Of a DNA stretch of 64,000 bases, positions 26,963 to 40,100 are shown one piece after another. Within the stretch, counting starts at the first letter, position 1. The number at the start of each line of letters is the position of its first letter. The stretch lies in NCBI GenBank assembly GCA_028622995.1, contig JAJQJQ010000007.1, forward strand, positions 4,402,001-4,466,000, read 5' to 3'. This DNA comes from Panagrolaimus kolymaensis (taxonomy: Eukaryota > Nematoda > Chromadorea > Rhabditida > Panagrolaimidae). The notes below the pieces were generated by a model. It had not been told where the DNA came from and made no database searches. It was given only the letters and a program-made list of their open reading frames with translations. The position numbers and the translations under genes were made by a program.

Positions 26963-29900
26963 ATGGTAAATTTAATTATTTTATTTTTACATTATTCTAT
27001 ATCAATTGTTGTATGGCATTCATCTGCGGTTACGGTAAACATTTGTTTTTGATTCTAACAATTCTGAAAATTTCTGTTTTTAGGCAATTCATCATAAATT
27101 AACTAAACGTGAACTTATTTATACTTTTGGCGTGGAACATAAATCTTTAATACCGGAATATACTTTAATTCGAACGCGGCGTGAAACGGGTCCAAATGGT
27201 GAATTACAAAAAATTAATTTTGATGCATGGAATTCAACATATGAAATAGAACTTACTCCAAATAATAAATTAATTAGTCCACATTTAATTTCTGTGATAC
27301 ATGAAGAAAATGGTTCAATCATAAAAACAAAGGGTTTACCGTCCAATTTAAAAACAAATTGTCATTATCATGGAAATGTTAAAAGTCATGATAATGTTAA
27401 AGCCGCCATTTCACATTGCAATAATTTAATGGGCGTTATTGTTATGGATAATCATTTTTTAATGCTTCAAACTATTCCTGAACGAATAAGACATGAACAG
27501 GTAAAAATTATTTTATGAAAATTGTTAAAAACTTAAATCCATAATTATTTATAGGATGAGGATCATTTAGTTTATAAACGTGATGCAGCCCTTTTAAATC
27601 CATTAGAGCATTTTACATTTAGCGAAGAACCAGTTAAAGTTGAACTCAATGAAGATGATTCATCAGAATTTTGTGACGTCAGTAAGTCTATGTCCATTGA
27701 TGAATTGCCTGCTTTTGCCAATAAAGAAGGTCCGCTTATGCTCGAAAGCTTTATTTAAAGCTTTCTATTTTATACCTAATTCCTTTTTAGATGCCATAGT
27801 TGATCCTTCAAATTATTCTATTCCATCTGAAGCTAAATTGGATTCTTTTTTTATTTTTCCCCAACATGATCCAATAACCCTTGAAATTGGATTATTTTTG
27901 GATTCAAAATTATATGAACATTTTGATCGAGAATTTTCACGAAGTGCGGATCAACATTTAACTGATTTTGCTTTGGCTTTAATTAATAACGTTCATGTAC
28001 TTTATCAACAGCCAACTCTATCTCCCAATTTGGATGTTGTAATTGTGAGATTTGAGATGTGGAAAAAGCAACCAGCGCCATTAGAAACATCCATACACAA
28101 AAATGGTCAAGCTCAAACTTTATTGGATTCATTTTGTCGCTATCAAGCTCGAATCAATCCTGGTTCAGATCTTTCGGATCCAGGGCATTGGGATCATGGA
28201 GTGTTATTAACAGGTTATGATATTTACCACACGACTACAAGTGTAGCTGGTGTGGCGCCAGTTGCGAGAATGTGTGATGAATTATTTGCTTGCAGCCTTG
28301 TGGAAGGCCTCCATCTTGGACGAAGCTTTGTATTGGCTCATGAAATGGGCCATAATATGGGTATGGTACATGATGGGGTTCAAAATCAATGTGGGCGAAG
28401 TTGTTGTTTAATGAGCGCTGTAAATGGAGCGGGTAAAACTACATGGAGTACATGCTCCGTTCGAGAATTTAATGCTTTTTTATTACAATTAGAGTAAGAT
28501 TTTTTAAATGAAAAAAATACAACCTCAACAAAATATTTTCAGTGAAAGCGGAAGAGGAAATTGCCTTAGAGACCCAGCATTTTCGATTAATACTCATGAT
28601 CATTTAACTGATGGTAGATTGCCTGGTCAGCGATTCACTGCCGATCAACAATGTTCATATTTTTGGGGCAGAGATTATCAAGTTGAAATTCCTGTTGGAA
28701 GAAACATGGATGTAAGATTGATTTTTCACACCAACTTTTAAAGCATTTATTGATACTATTCAGGATATTTGTCGCATTTTATGGTGTGGAAATAGCGGTT
28801 CCACCATTTCTACTGCTCATCCCGCACTTGAAGGTTCATTTTGCGGCGCTCAAAAATGGTGTCAAGAAGGTCGATGTCAACCTTGGCGCGAAGCTTCTCC
28901 TTCACCTAAAGTAATTCATGGTGGATGGAGTGAATGGGTATCTACACAGAAATCATGTCCAATAACTCCGTGTCAAATTACTGGAAGTATTTCAATTAAA
29001 AGTCAACTTCGAACTTGTACTGAACCAGCTCCAAATAATGGAGGTCATCCATGTCAAGGCGCAAACATTCGAGGAATAACTTGCGGCGAAATTAATTCCA
29101 ATTGTAAAGCCCTAACTCGACAAGAATTTGGTGATCGACTTTGTACAGCAATAAAAAATGACCCCACAAGACCTGATCGCCAGCTTAGTGGTCAAAGCTT
29201 TTTACGTATGTTTCAAAACAACTTACAAAAGTTATGGCAAAGCTGCTTTTAGATCAAACACAACCATGTAAAATTTGGTGTCATGTATCCGATTCAGAAT
29301 TGATAAGAAATAAAGGACAATTTCCAAATGGTTCACCATGTGGGCTTGGACAATATTGTGTTTCGGGAACTTGTTTGGTAATATTACAGCGCCATTTTCA
29401 ATACTAATAGATTACTGGTTTTAGAGTCTCTCCTGTAACAATAAGGCAGTGGTTGCTCAAACCAAAGATTGTCCTTCAATTAAAGAAAAGCCATCAGCTT
29501 CCAAATGGGGTCCATGGAGTTCATGGTCTGAATGTCCTTTGACGTGTTTAAAAGCAGATGATAAACCAAACCAAAAACGTCAAAGAAAATGCTTGGCTCC
29601 ATCATCGGTAATGCCTAAAATACCTGAAATTATTCCCATAAAAACGAAACATGCACCAAAAAGTCACAGCACTCCTAAAATAGTTTCTAAAAAAGCTGCA
29701 CCAAAGCCCAAATCAAAGACAAAACCAAAGCCTAAACCCAAACCACTTCCTAAAAGGAAGCCGCCAATAAAATCTAAACCAGCACCAAGGCCCAAAGCTA
29801 AACCAAAACCGAAAACAAAGCCATCTCCAAAAGGTCGCCGACGAACGAGAAGAAGTATTAATATTGTTGAGGTTTGAAAAAAAATGCTAAAGTTTTGTTG

Positions 29901-32900
29901 CATGATGTTTAACGCTTTAATAATCGTTCGTCGGCTGCCACTCAACATAGCTTTTAATAAATCCTTGCTGTTCTCGTTTTGGTTTCCAAAACCATGTGGC
30001 TTTAATATTAAAGAAATAAAATTTTTAGGAATGTCCAGGAAAAGCGGAAGAGACAAGACTTTGTTCACCGATGCCGCCTCGATGTGAAGAGTATTCGGTA
30101 AAACTATTATTTAAATTTATATGATTAAAAAACTCAATTCAGGTCTGGTCAGATTGGAGTTCATGTTCACGGACATGCGGAAGTGGAAAGGCAACTCGTA
30201 GAAGGGATTGTCTTTCTGGGTCTAATTGCAGTTTGATATTAGTTGAATCTAAAACATGCAATGAAGAGACATGCCCCGAATGGAGCGAATGGGAAAAATG
30301 GGGATCGTGCAGTGCATCGTGTGGTACTGGACAAAAAACACGAACTCGAACATGTTCCAAAGAAGGTGGATGTGAAGGAGAATTAACCCAAATTACTGTA
30401 TGCATGGGCCAAAATTGTATTGACGAAAGTTGGGGCGAATGGCTTCAAGTATAATAATTTAATTAAAATTAAACACATTTATAAAGAATATTTTAGTGTT
30501 CGGTTTCATGTGGCATCGGCTTTCAACTAAGAGAGCGGCTTTGTAACGGAGTTTTATGCGCTGAAAATAGCAAACAAGCTAGAACTTGCAATGTTGAGGT
30601 AAACTTTATCCTCAAATCTTATTTCTACTTTGACTTTTAGGATTGCCCTAAAAGCTCTATCGACGGTCATTCATTGAGCCATTGGACAACATGGTCAAGC
30701 TGCTCTTCAAGCTGTGGAGAAGGCGTTCAATTTCGCACACGACGATGTCTTTCCGGAAATAATTGTCCTGTAATCGAATCCACCAACGAAGAAAAACGTT
30801 GCGTTCTTGGTCCATGTCCAAGTTGGTCGCCATGGTCTGGCTGGAATGCAGAATGTCCAACATGTTCCGCTTTTGAAACCCGAACTCGAGAACGTGAATG
30901 TCGCATAAGCTTCCTTGCAAGCTTTGAAGGTGAACTAGCAGGCGATGATAAATGTGGAGGTCAGTCTTTAATTTATTAAAAAAAATTTTACATAACAAAA
31001 AAGACATTCATGATAAATTTTTTGTTGGAGTTGAAAGTGTTTTCTCAGATTCTTGAGTATCAGCAACGGAAAGCCATGATTGTGTTGAAGCAACTTGAGA
31101 TTTGACTGCAGGTGTTGTTGGTTGAGTTGTTGAGAGAGTTAATGAAGTTTGAGTTGGTTCCGTTGCGATTACACTAGTATTTGAGGGGCCACTACGTAAA
31201 TTTGAAAGAGTGCTGGAACGTGGACTTTGAGCTGTTTTTGTAAGAGACAAAGGATCGGTATCTTCTCGAGCAGTTACAGCTCCATCTGAAGCAAATTGAG
31301 AAGGAACTTCACTTGGCTTGTAAATTCTTGGCTTGGAAGATTCAGGCATTCCGACCATATCACGTCTGAGATAACTTCCCTTTGTCAAAGCTTCATTGGA
31401 AAGTGGTTGAACGCGATCATCATATGGAAGACGATTATGACGTGAACTTGATGCACCCGAAGAGAAGGATGAAGCTGTAGTTCCAAAGCTATCAGTTCCA
31501 GGACATTTTGAATCATGGTTTTGTTTTGACCTTGCAGATACATCACTTCTTGTTGAGATTGGCAACGATGGAAATGTTGAAGGCCATTTTGTTTGGGCCT
31601 AAAAATAAATACATTATTTTTTTATTTTTCAAAAAAAATAAAAAAACCATTTGATATTTCGGAGCAGTAAGTTTCGAGTCTTCCTTCCCATTGATGAAAG
31701 TCACATGATGAGTTCCATCTTTCTTGGACACTTCTTTCGCATAAGCAGCTTTTACTTCTTTTATAGATGTTTCCTTCTTTCCTTTTTTGACCTTCGATGA
31801 TTGTGAAACTTTACCACTTTCAGATGTACCACGTTCTTGTTTACTTTTTGTTGATTTTGACGGTTTTGTTGACTTTGAAATTTTCGAGGATTTTGAAGCT
31901 TTCGAGGAGTTTGAAACTTTAGATGATTTTGAAGCTTTTGATGCTTTCGATATTTGACGTCGTTTGCGGCGTTTTTCAACGATTGTAACTTTCTAAAACC
32001 AATAATTCTTTAAAACATAACGAAAATGAGTTTCTAAATAACAAACAAAAAAGTAAACAAACCTCAGTTGGCTTTTTCCATTTGCTTATTTCTTCAGTAA
32101 TAATTGAATAAATCATAACTCCAAAAAGAACAATAAGTAAAGCAGAAATTGTGATAACAAAATCAGCTGCAAAGCGCGTAACATTTGAAAGATTTCTTAA
32201 TTTTTCATATGCATCAACAGAAGCACCACCACCAGAACTCATGATGTTTTCGAAATGAACTTTTTCTTTCTTTCACAGGCGTTGAAGAAGAAAAAAACAC
32301 AAAATGAAGATTTTTGATGATTCAATCAAAAAAGAAAACATGAACGCATAAAATATATGTATAAAAATATGCAAATTTTAGGTGATAAAATTGAAGTAAA
32401 AAATTGTGATGAAATTTGTAAAATGTCTCAAAAAGATGAGGAAGCAGTTGAATCCCCAGCATTGAGTGCTGCTGCATTGAATGCTCCATCGAATGTTCAG
32501 GATTGGGAAGAATGGCAAGCGTGGCTTCCGTTAGTTTTTTGTTTTAATTTAAAAATAATAAATCCAAAAAATAAATCACTTTTTTAAAGGTGCTCAGTTT
32601 CCTGTGGTGGAGGAATTCGAGAGAGGTTGGTTAATTACACCAAAAATTTAAAAAGTGCTGAAACATAATTTTTAGGATTCGAGTATGTCCCGATGGCAAA
32701 GATTGCTCTTCGAAAGGATTAGGCTTTGAACTTGAAGAATGTAATCGCGAATCTTGTGAAACAGCTAAAGGTTGGATTTTTTGATTTCTTTATAATAACA
32801 AACAAATAAATACAATAAACTTTTAGCTAATCAATGGACAAATTGGTCAGAGGTGCGTTTAAAAAAATAACATTAAAATGATACATAATCTAAAAAATTT

Positions 32901-34221
32901 TATAGTGGTCAAGTTGTACGGTAGCTTGCGGAGGTGGTCGACAATTTAGGCAACGAAAATGCAGAGCTCTTTTTGTTTTCCTTTGTGATGGAGCTTCAAA
33001 AGAAGAAAGACCATGTAATACTGAAGCATGTGGTCCCCCAATTATCCCATTAAAATTAATTAGAGCCCAAGATGATGTTGTCCCTTTCTGGAGTGAATGG
33101 TCTTTATGGTCAAAATGCAGTTGCTATACATTGACACAATTTCGTCGAAGATTTTGTACTATTCAAGATCCATCAGTTCAAGGATTTTGCGCTGGAAGTA
33201 TTATTGATCAACGCCAATGTGATCCCATTGATTGTCAAGCCGAAGCGGGTGGTTGGTCCGACTGGTCCAGCTGGAGCGATTGTAGCAAAGATTGCGGTTC
33301 ATCAGGACATCAAATTCGAAATAGAATGTGTTCAAATCCATTACCTTCCAACCGCGGATCATATTGCCTCGGATATTCCTTTGATCAACGCCCATGTCAG
33401 CCATCTTCTTCTTTCTGCTTAGCTCCGCCTATTGATGGCGGATGGAGTGAATGGACTGATTTTTCGGAATGCTCAAATCCATGTGAAAATGGTCAACGTT
33501 CGCGAACTCGATTTTGCACAAATCCTCGTCCATCAAATGGTGGAAAACAATGCATTGGAAGCGATTTTGACTTAAAATCTTGTGGGGATCCAAGTAAATG
33601 TGCTAAGTGTAAGTTTAAAATTTTGATTTGCAGCACGATGGAAACAACATGTTTGCACATTTGCACTTTTTTTAGCCATTGAGGGGAATTGGAACACCTG
33701 GAGTGGCTGGTCAAATTGTAGTGCTTCTTGCGGAATCGCTCATCGAAGTCGTTCACGAACTTGCTCGTCGCCAAAAGCTTCCAATGACGGTAAAGCATGT
33801 TCAGGATTAGCTTATGTCACATCCATTTGCAAAACTGAACTTTGTCCAAGTATGCACTTTTCTTTCTTACTCCTTCTCTTCTCACTATATAATAATCACT
33901 TTCCTTAGATGCAATTGACGCTAAATGGTCTTCTTGGAGTTCATGGAGCTCATGCATTGGTTGTCAAAGCACTGGCACTCGCACAAGGTTTATTTCCTTT
34001 CACTTATTCCATTTTCAACTTTTCATTTTTTAAAACCCATTAATTTCAGAATACGACTTTGTTCCACACCTTCGAGAGGTGGTTTGTCATGTTTCGGTAG
34101 AAGCGTGGAATCTGTTCCATGTCAACCTGAATTTGCTTTTGATGATAATGGTTTTTGCGGTTCAATTTCTCGACATGAAAATGCTTTAGATAATGCTTTC
34201 ATGACACACATAATCCGGTAA
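26963..34221 (+). CDS. adt-1: Secreted ADAMTS metalloprotease with about 14 thrombospondin repeats, ADT-1-like
   Basis: Twenty exons give a frame of 1592 residues. Exon starts and ends: 26963-27034, 27084-27500, 27555-27729, 27791-28493, 28543-28711, 28764-29205, 29253-29377, 29425-29871, 30029-30097, 30143-30448, 30497-30598, 30641-30959, 32382-32529, 32590-32625, 32676-32770, 32827-32852, 32906-33608, 33676-33849, 33909-33987, 34050-34221. Order: signal peptide (MVNLIILFLHYSISIVV), propeptide, reprolysin-type zinc protease with HEMGHNMGMVHD near residue 405 and Met-turn CLMSAVNG, a disintegrin-like Cys-rich part, then thrombospondin repeats to the end. A Lys/Pro-rich linker ending RRRTRRS interrupts the repeats near residues 760-850. 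The many-repeat plan fits nematode ADT-1, which shapes extracellular matrix; GON-1 has a GON domain, absent here. One acceptor (32587-32589) is AAG. The 1.4-kb intron 30960-32381 holds an opposite-strand gene. Confidence 0.85.
31008..32242 (-). CDS. Nested single-pass membrane protein with Ser/Lys repeats
   Basis: Three exons in reverse (32063-32242, 31648-31992, 31008-31598) give 371 residues, wholly inside one intron of the ADAMTS gene. The N-terminus is Gly/Ser-rich, then a helix at about residues 29-50 (FVITISALLIVLFGVMIYSI). The tail starts strongly basic (EKRRKRRQ), continues with about ten SK-type units (SKASKASKSSKVSNSSKASK), and ends in a long Ser/Thr-rich region without clear domains. 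A stop-transfer helix followed by basic residues predicts a cytoplasmic tail. I do not recognise the family. Acceptors are TTTTAG. It shares its plan, but no obvious sequence, with the genes at 9564 and 18189. Confidence 0.7.
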
Positions 34222-34607
34222 TCTCTTATTTTTTCTTTCACTCGCTTAGGTATTTGTTTTTGTTGTCTTTCATCGTTATTGTAAATATTTGATTTTTAAT
34301 ATTAACTTTTCTAAAACATAAAAATTAATTTATGAATATTTATCATTGAAAAACAGCAACAAAAGTTATAAAAGAATCCTGATACCATCGCGAAGCATTG
34401 ATACTTCAGCCTTAAAATTTTTTTCTCTATTTTAAATCAATACACCTTCTGTAAAAATGTATTTACCGTAAACATTTGATTTGAAATATTTTAACTTTAT
34501 TTCAAAATTAGATGCGAACAAAACACAACAACAAATAAAAAAATTAAAAACGCTAACAGCAAAACTATAAATATTAAGCAGATAAAAAATTATTTGTAAA
34601 TAATTAT
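34222..34607. other. Convergent 3' spacer
   Basis: About 385 bases between the stops of the ADAMTS gene and the converging 34608 gene. AT-rich; it should hold both 3' untranslated regions. I see nothing else in it. Confidence 0.5.
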
Positions 34608-35293
34608 TTATGAATAATAATAATGTGAGTCGATGGGTTCCATTGGATTAGGTAACCTTGGTTCATTTTTTAGTGATTTATTATCTTCTTCAGTTTGAGT
34701 TTTCAATATACCTTGACTTAAACGGAATTTAAATCGCTGAGCGTTTTGAGCAAAAGGGTTACTAGCAGTTCTTGTAATTCTTCGAACGGGGGTAAAATCA
34801 AGTTCAAATGAAGGCTTATATGTTAAAATTGCCTCGGTTAATCGAATAGTTTGAGAACATCGAGCCTTAGAAAGTAATAATATGATATTAGTATGTACAC
34901 ATTTTTATTACAACTTACTACAGGAATGTATTCTTCTTCATCTTCTTCGGCTTCGGAAACCGTTGAAGAAGCTGTATGAGAATGTTGAAGGTGAATTGTT
35001 TCAGATGGTGAGATGCTTTTTCGTAACGCAGCAAGTCGAATATCTAGTTCTTGAACAGTACGATGACGTTTTATATGACATCGTTTGACTTCAATTGATA
35101 TATCCATCATTGAGTCACTTAAAAAAGTTTGTTTCTAAAATTTAAAATAGTAATAAAATATTTACTTGAAGGTTTTATGTCGAACAAGGGTAACATTCGC
35201 TTTTTCAGGAACAACCTTCTTTAATTTTCTACCAGAAATTATAATAGTTTTAGTTCTTTTAAGAAATTTCCGAATTGGTTTAAGAAGAAACAT
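34608..35293 (-). CDS. Hypothetical 194-residue basic protein
   Basis: Three exons in reverse (35166-35293, 34919-35117, 34608-34865). The N-terminus is very basic (MFLLKPIRKFLKRTKTIIIS), followed by an acidic patch (SEAEEDEEEYIPV) and a C-terminal part with RRITRTASNPFAQNAQRFKF. There is no signal peptide; the start could be a weak amphipathic or targeting helix. I do not recognise it. Both introns end in AAG. In the first, an earlier TTTTAG would give an immediate in-frame stop, while the AAG site keeps the frame open. The second intron has no CAG or TAG near its end. The gene is divergent from the extended-PHD gene, 450 bases apart. Confidence 0.65.
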
Positions 35294-35743
35294 TCTTGAT
35301 ATTATTAGTCGTGAACCAGAAATAAAATAAATTAAGGTAGACTTTTGATAAAATTAAAAATGAGAGAGAGAGTGGGTTAAGAAAATATCACAAGCGCAAA
35401 AACACTTCAATTAGCCTCTTGTATGAAAAAGCATGAGAACATTCCCTTGCAACATGTAAACAAATAAATTTCATCGCTATCATCAAAAGACCCAATAAAA
35501 AAGATAACAAGTTTTGTTAAAATGACCAATAGTCAGCTGCACAATTATGGCTGACCATAAACTTATGCGACAAGCACATAGCTTCGGCTACTACTTAAAT
35601 TATATTTCCCAAAACGAAAATGTTTTAAAAATTTATATTAAGAGATGGAGTTTTTTGATATTTGAGGGATACGATCAAGCTTCACTTTAATATTTCGATT
35701 CAACAAATTCATTCTGATTATATTTTTTGTATTTTACTATTAA
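35294..35743. promoter_or_regulatory. Shared divergent promoter region
   Basis: 450 bases between the start codons of the 34608-35293 gene (minus) and the 35744 gene (plus). It contains a GA run near 35362 and is otherwise AT-rich. It must hold both promoters unless the gene models are 5'-incomplete. No specific site is recognisable. Confidence 0.45.
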
Positions 35744-36641
35744 ATGCCTCCAGCAATCGCTGATAAAAAAAAGAAAAAACGTATAAAGAAAAAGAAAAAG
35801 ACTAATGACGATGATTTTCATACAGAAAGCGCCGGGATTGTTCAGAAATTAAAGCAGCGGTATAATAATAATAAAAAGGTTTAGTTAATTTTTTGTAGCT
35901 TTAAATATAAGTTTTTGTTTAAAGATTGATGGAGAAATTATAAAAGATCCTATGATTAAAAGTGGAAAATTAATTCATCCCACTCGATATATTTCCCTAA
36001 TTGAAAGGGGCCAAAAAGCTCAATTGAGTCGATTGATAGCTGTAAGTTTGCAATTTAGTTTTCAATTTTTTTTTAATTACTAATTATTAAGCCCGATCCA
36101 CCAGAAAATGTTTTACAAACTAAATGGATTTGCGCATTGTGTCAAAGATATTCATGTTCTGATAATCTTGGTGATCTTTTTGGTCCATATTTTATCGATA
36201 TTGATAGTAAAAAATTTATACCAGAATTTTTATTAGCTGAAGGAGTGAGTATTCCACCAAATGGAAAATCAACCATAGACATATTTTTTCATGGACGTTG
36301 TGCTCTTTGGTCCAAAAATTTATATTTTTTTGGTGGAAAATTTCCTAAATTGGAAGAAAAACTTGACAGATTTTGGAGCACTAAATGTGATTTATGTGAT
36401 GAACCGGGTGCTTCAGTTGAATATGAAGATTCCAAATTTTCTCATTTTATATGTTTAGATGCTCAAGGTAATTTCTTAATTTTTATAAAATTTACACGTT
36501 ATTACTGATTGCGATCATTTTTTTAATTAGGTTTTGCTTTCTTTTTTTGAACGCTGTAATTTCAAATTTTTAGGATACAAATTTGATGCAGATAATTGTG
36601 AAATCATTCCACCCAAACCAAATGTTGATGAATTCCCTTAA
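35744..36641 (+). CDS. Stand-alone extended PHD finger protein, TCF20/RAI1-like
   Basis: Four exons (35744-35878, 35925-36041, 36092-36467, 36574-36641) give 231 residues. A Lys-rich start resembling a nuclear localisation signal (KKKKKRIKKKKK) is followed by an extended PHD region from about residue 95. Diagnostic parts are WICALCQRYSCSDNLGDLFGPYF, split zinc ligands in FFHGRCALWSKNLYFFGGK, KCDLCDEPGASVEYED and FSHFICLDAQGYKF. This is the layout of the C-terminal zinc finger of TCF20, RAI1 and PHF-type chromatin proteins, which bind nucleosomes. Here it is nearly the whole protein. Exons 2 and 3 follow AAG acceptors; a TAG at 35896 would lead to a stop after one codon. Domain call good; function inferred. 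Confidence 0.75.
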
Positions 36642-37151
36642 CTTTTTAAATAATAACATTACCATTTATTTTTATTTTTTGATCATACAAAGATAACTTT
36701 TACATTGATACTACAAAAAAGAGAATAAAATTTTTTTAATTTTGTTGTTTAGAAAACAAATAAGTATTAAAAAAATTTAAAAAATTTAGGTGGCTAAAAT
36801 AATAAGTATGTAAGTGCAATGTGTTGGGGCATATTTTGAGGACTATATAATATTAGTGAGTATAATAAAGTTTATGATTTAAGAAAAAAGGGATATGTAA
36901 AAGGAGAAGACATTAAAACAAACGTGCTTCTTAATAAAGAGGTCACAACCAAATCTACTAATAAAATATAATAGTAATGAAGCGAAATAGTCCACGACAA
37001 AAGAAAAACAAAAAAGGAAAAATGGCAGTCTTCTTTGGAATAATAATAAATGTTGCTTTTTGTCATTTAAAAAAAGGATAAATGCGTAGATCAGAAAAAG
37101 AAAAAAAATTAACAAAAGAATTATTTGTTTATTTTATTTATGATTGAATGT
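36642..37151. other. Convergent 3' spacer
   Basis: 510 bases between the stops of the PHD gene and dlg-1. AT-rich with short low-complexity reading frames on the minus strand that I do not consider genes. AATAAA-like signals occur on the plus strand near 36724. Confidence 0.5.
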
Positions 37152-40100
37152 TTAGAAAAGAGGTTGTCGAGTTGAAACCCAAATTCGTTGGCGGGATTGA
37201 TCGTTAATGGTTGAAATAATTTTATGAAGGATATCTTCAAGATTGTATCCAGTTACAATAGCTAAAAAATTTAAGCGATTAAAAGCGATTATGTTAAAAA
37301 TGGTTAGCTTACAAGTGAAAAGATCTCCAAAGTTTTGTTCAATTCGTTGAATGCGTTCATATGATCGCTGAGCTTCACCATCTGATAAAGTTTGGTCCCA
37401 TTCTCTAAAATTACCAAATAGTTTAGTTATATAAGTCGTTGTTTCTATAGTTTTAAATATTATTTTTGCTTACCTAAGTTGGTTGGGATTTTGTGGTTTA
37501 ACAAGAACTGCGATGGGTTGAATATTAGCTGTATTTTGAAGACGCTTAATTGCATTCGCGCTTACATCCAAAATGCAATGTCGTCCTGCATTTGCAACAT
37601 CTTTTACAGCTTTAATACTAGTTCCATAAAGATTATCTTGAAATTGTCCAGCTTCAATAAATTGATTATTTCTCACATCTGCTTCCATATCAGTTTTACT
37701 AACAAAATAATAATCTCTTCCATTAACTTCATTATCACGTGGTGGACGTGATGTATCTATAAAAAGGAAATTAGTAGCTTTGTAATTTTTATAATTTTAC
37801 AATTAGATTTTTTTGCAGAAAAAAAATTATGATTCATTCAAAAGTCAATTTTAAAAGAGGACATGACTCAGTAGCGTGGAAATTATTTCTCGATGTTTAT
37901 GTCTGTGGCAAAAAAAAAAGCATGAATCATTCGTAAAAAAGTAGTCGAGTGAGGAAAAAAACTTACGTGGAACACAACTACTAAATCGATCAGGATATCG
38001 ACCAACGAGTTCATCGTTGATTCGATCTTTAAGGCCTCCAAGAACAATAACAGGTCGGACATAATTGACTAAAAAAAATTCATAGCTCAATTAAAAATAA
38101 CAAATGAGTTAGTTGACTTACTGTTTCGAAGTTCAACAGTTTCATATGAGAAGAATGGCTCGTCGACGGTGTTCACTAAAGTAAAATTTAATTAGCGTTT
38201 AGGATTTAATTTACAAATATAAACTACAGTTATAAGATAAACGCCAAAAAAAAAACACAAAAACATTTATGGTTTAAATTTTTTAAGTTTTGTTAAAGTT
38301 ATCTTAAAATTTGCACTCTATGAGCTTTACAGAAATCACTTCATTGCTTTTACACTCGACCGGACAATTTTTTTTTGCCACACAACTCACGATAATCACT
38401 ATCTGAAGTACATGTGTACTCGGTCGAAGTGAATTCAGCTGGTACCCCTAGATTTTGATTTGCATTCGATTTCCCTTTCTTTAATTTTTTCCACCGTTTT
38501 CCAAACTTACGATCTGTGTCATTAAATTCATTCAATTTTTCTGTGGATTTGACGAATGGGAATTTTCTTGAGAAGCTTAATTGTGATCGAGATCCTCGAC
38601 GGTTTTCAAGTCCGCCACCCATGCTTGTATTTCGGCCTAAACTTTGACTTCCTGCATTGAAATTAACTTGCTTTCGACGTTGTCGTTCTCGTTTTTCCAC
38701 TCGTTTTTTAGATGGAATAACACCTTCTACGCCTTCATCACCATTTTCTGCAACTTTTCGTGCTGTCCACCAATCATCATCATTTGCATTTACAACGTGA
38801 AGGATATCACCATATACAAATGGCAAGGCACGATGGGGAACTCCAGCATCTCGGGTTGGGTCATTATCGAATAAAGCTCGAACATAAACATCACGCCTTT
38901 GAGATGTGATAACTCCGGGTGCGGTCATGGCTGCTTGTTTAGCTAACATATCATTTCGAAGTTGTTCAACTTTTTGTTCAAATGCAGCATATTCATCAGG
39001 GCGGTAATGTAAAGTTAAATTAACAAAACTATTAGGTGAACAATTTTTAAGTGCCAATGCGGCTTGATTGTGAGAGGCACTTCGAAGATCCACGTCATTA
39101 ACTTGAAGAAGAACATCACCCTTTCGAACTTGTCCAGAAAGATCAGCAACGCCACCAGGAAGCACGTGGGAAACGTACACGGGTTCACCATCTTCGCCGC
39201 CAACAATATTAAATCCAAGCCCACCATCACCTTTTCTAAGAGTGATGGTTCGACCTTGAAGATCAGGTTGTTGAGTGTAAGCAAGATGAGTTTGTGAGCC
39301 ATATGATTGATCAGGGAATTGTTGAGTTGAAGCTGAACGATTAGCTGCAACAATTCCTGTCATAGAACGTGAAGAATCATCAATTGGTGGTGGAACAAAA
39401 TCTGGATATGGATTCTTTTCATAATAAATTGTTACTCTATTTCCTGTGGATTTAAGGGTATTCACAGCAAATTCATGTGTGACATTATCAAAAACTGTAT
39501 TATCAACAGCAAGGATTTTATCTTGCGGACGAATGCGACCATCATAATATGCAGCGGAATTTTCAATAATTCGTGTAACAAAAATTCCATTATCTCCTGG
39601 GACGTGTTGATTACCATATCCTCCAGCAATGCTAAATCCAAGGCCTGATGGACCTTTGATTAATTCAAGTTTGCGAACATTTGGATTAAGTTCAAGGCGT
39701 TGAATTTCAATTGGAATCCGTTGAGTTGTTGTACTGATTGGTGAATGATGCGAAACCGGCAATGGTGGAGCTGTGGTAGTAGCTGTTGCATTATACGATG
39801 AAAAGCCTGTGGTTCCAGCTGTGGGTGGATATCGATAATCAGTAAGATTTGATTGTGATACACTTCGAGTAGGTTTTGGTCGTTTTACAAGTAATCTCAC
39901 AACTGGACCGGATGATTTGAGAGCATCCACAGCTATTTGATGATCAACATCAACGCACTCAACATTGTTGACTTTTAAGATGATATCGTTAACTCTGAAA
40001 GCAACAGAAATTATACATCAAAATGTTTGTGCTTTACAAAAAAATCAAAAGCTCTTACTTGATTCTTCCATCTCTTGCAACAGCGCCTCCAGGTGAAATA

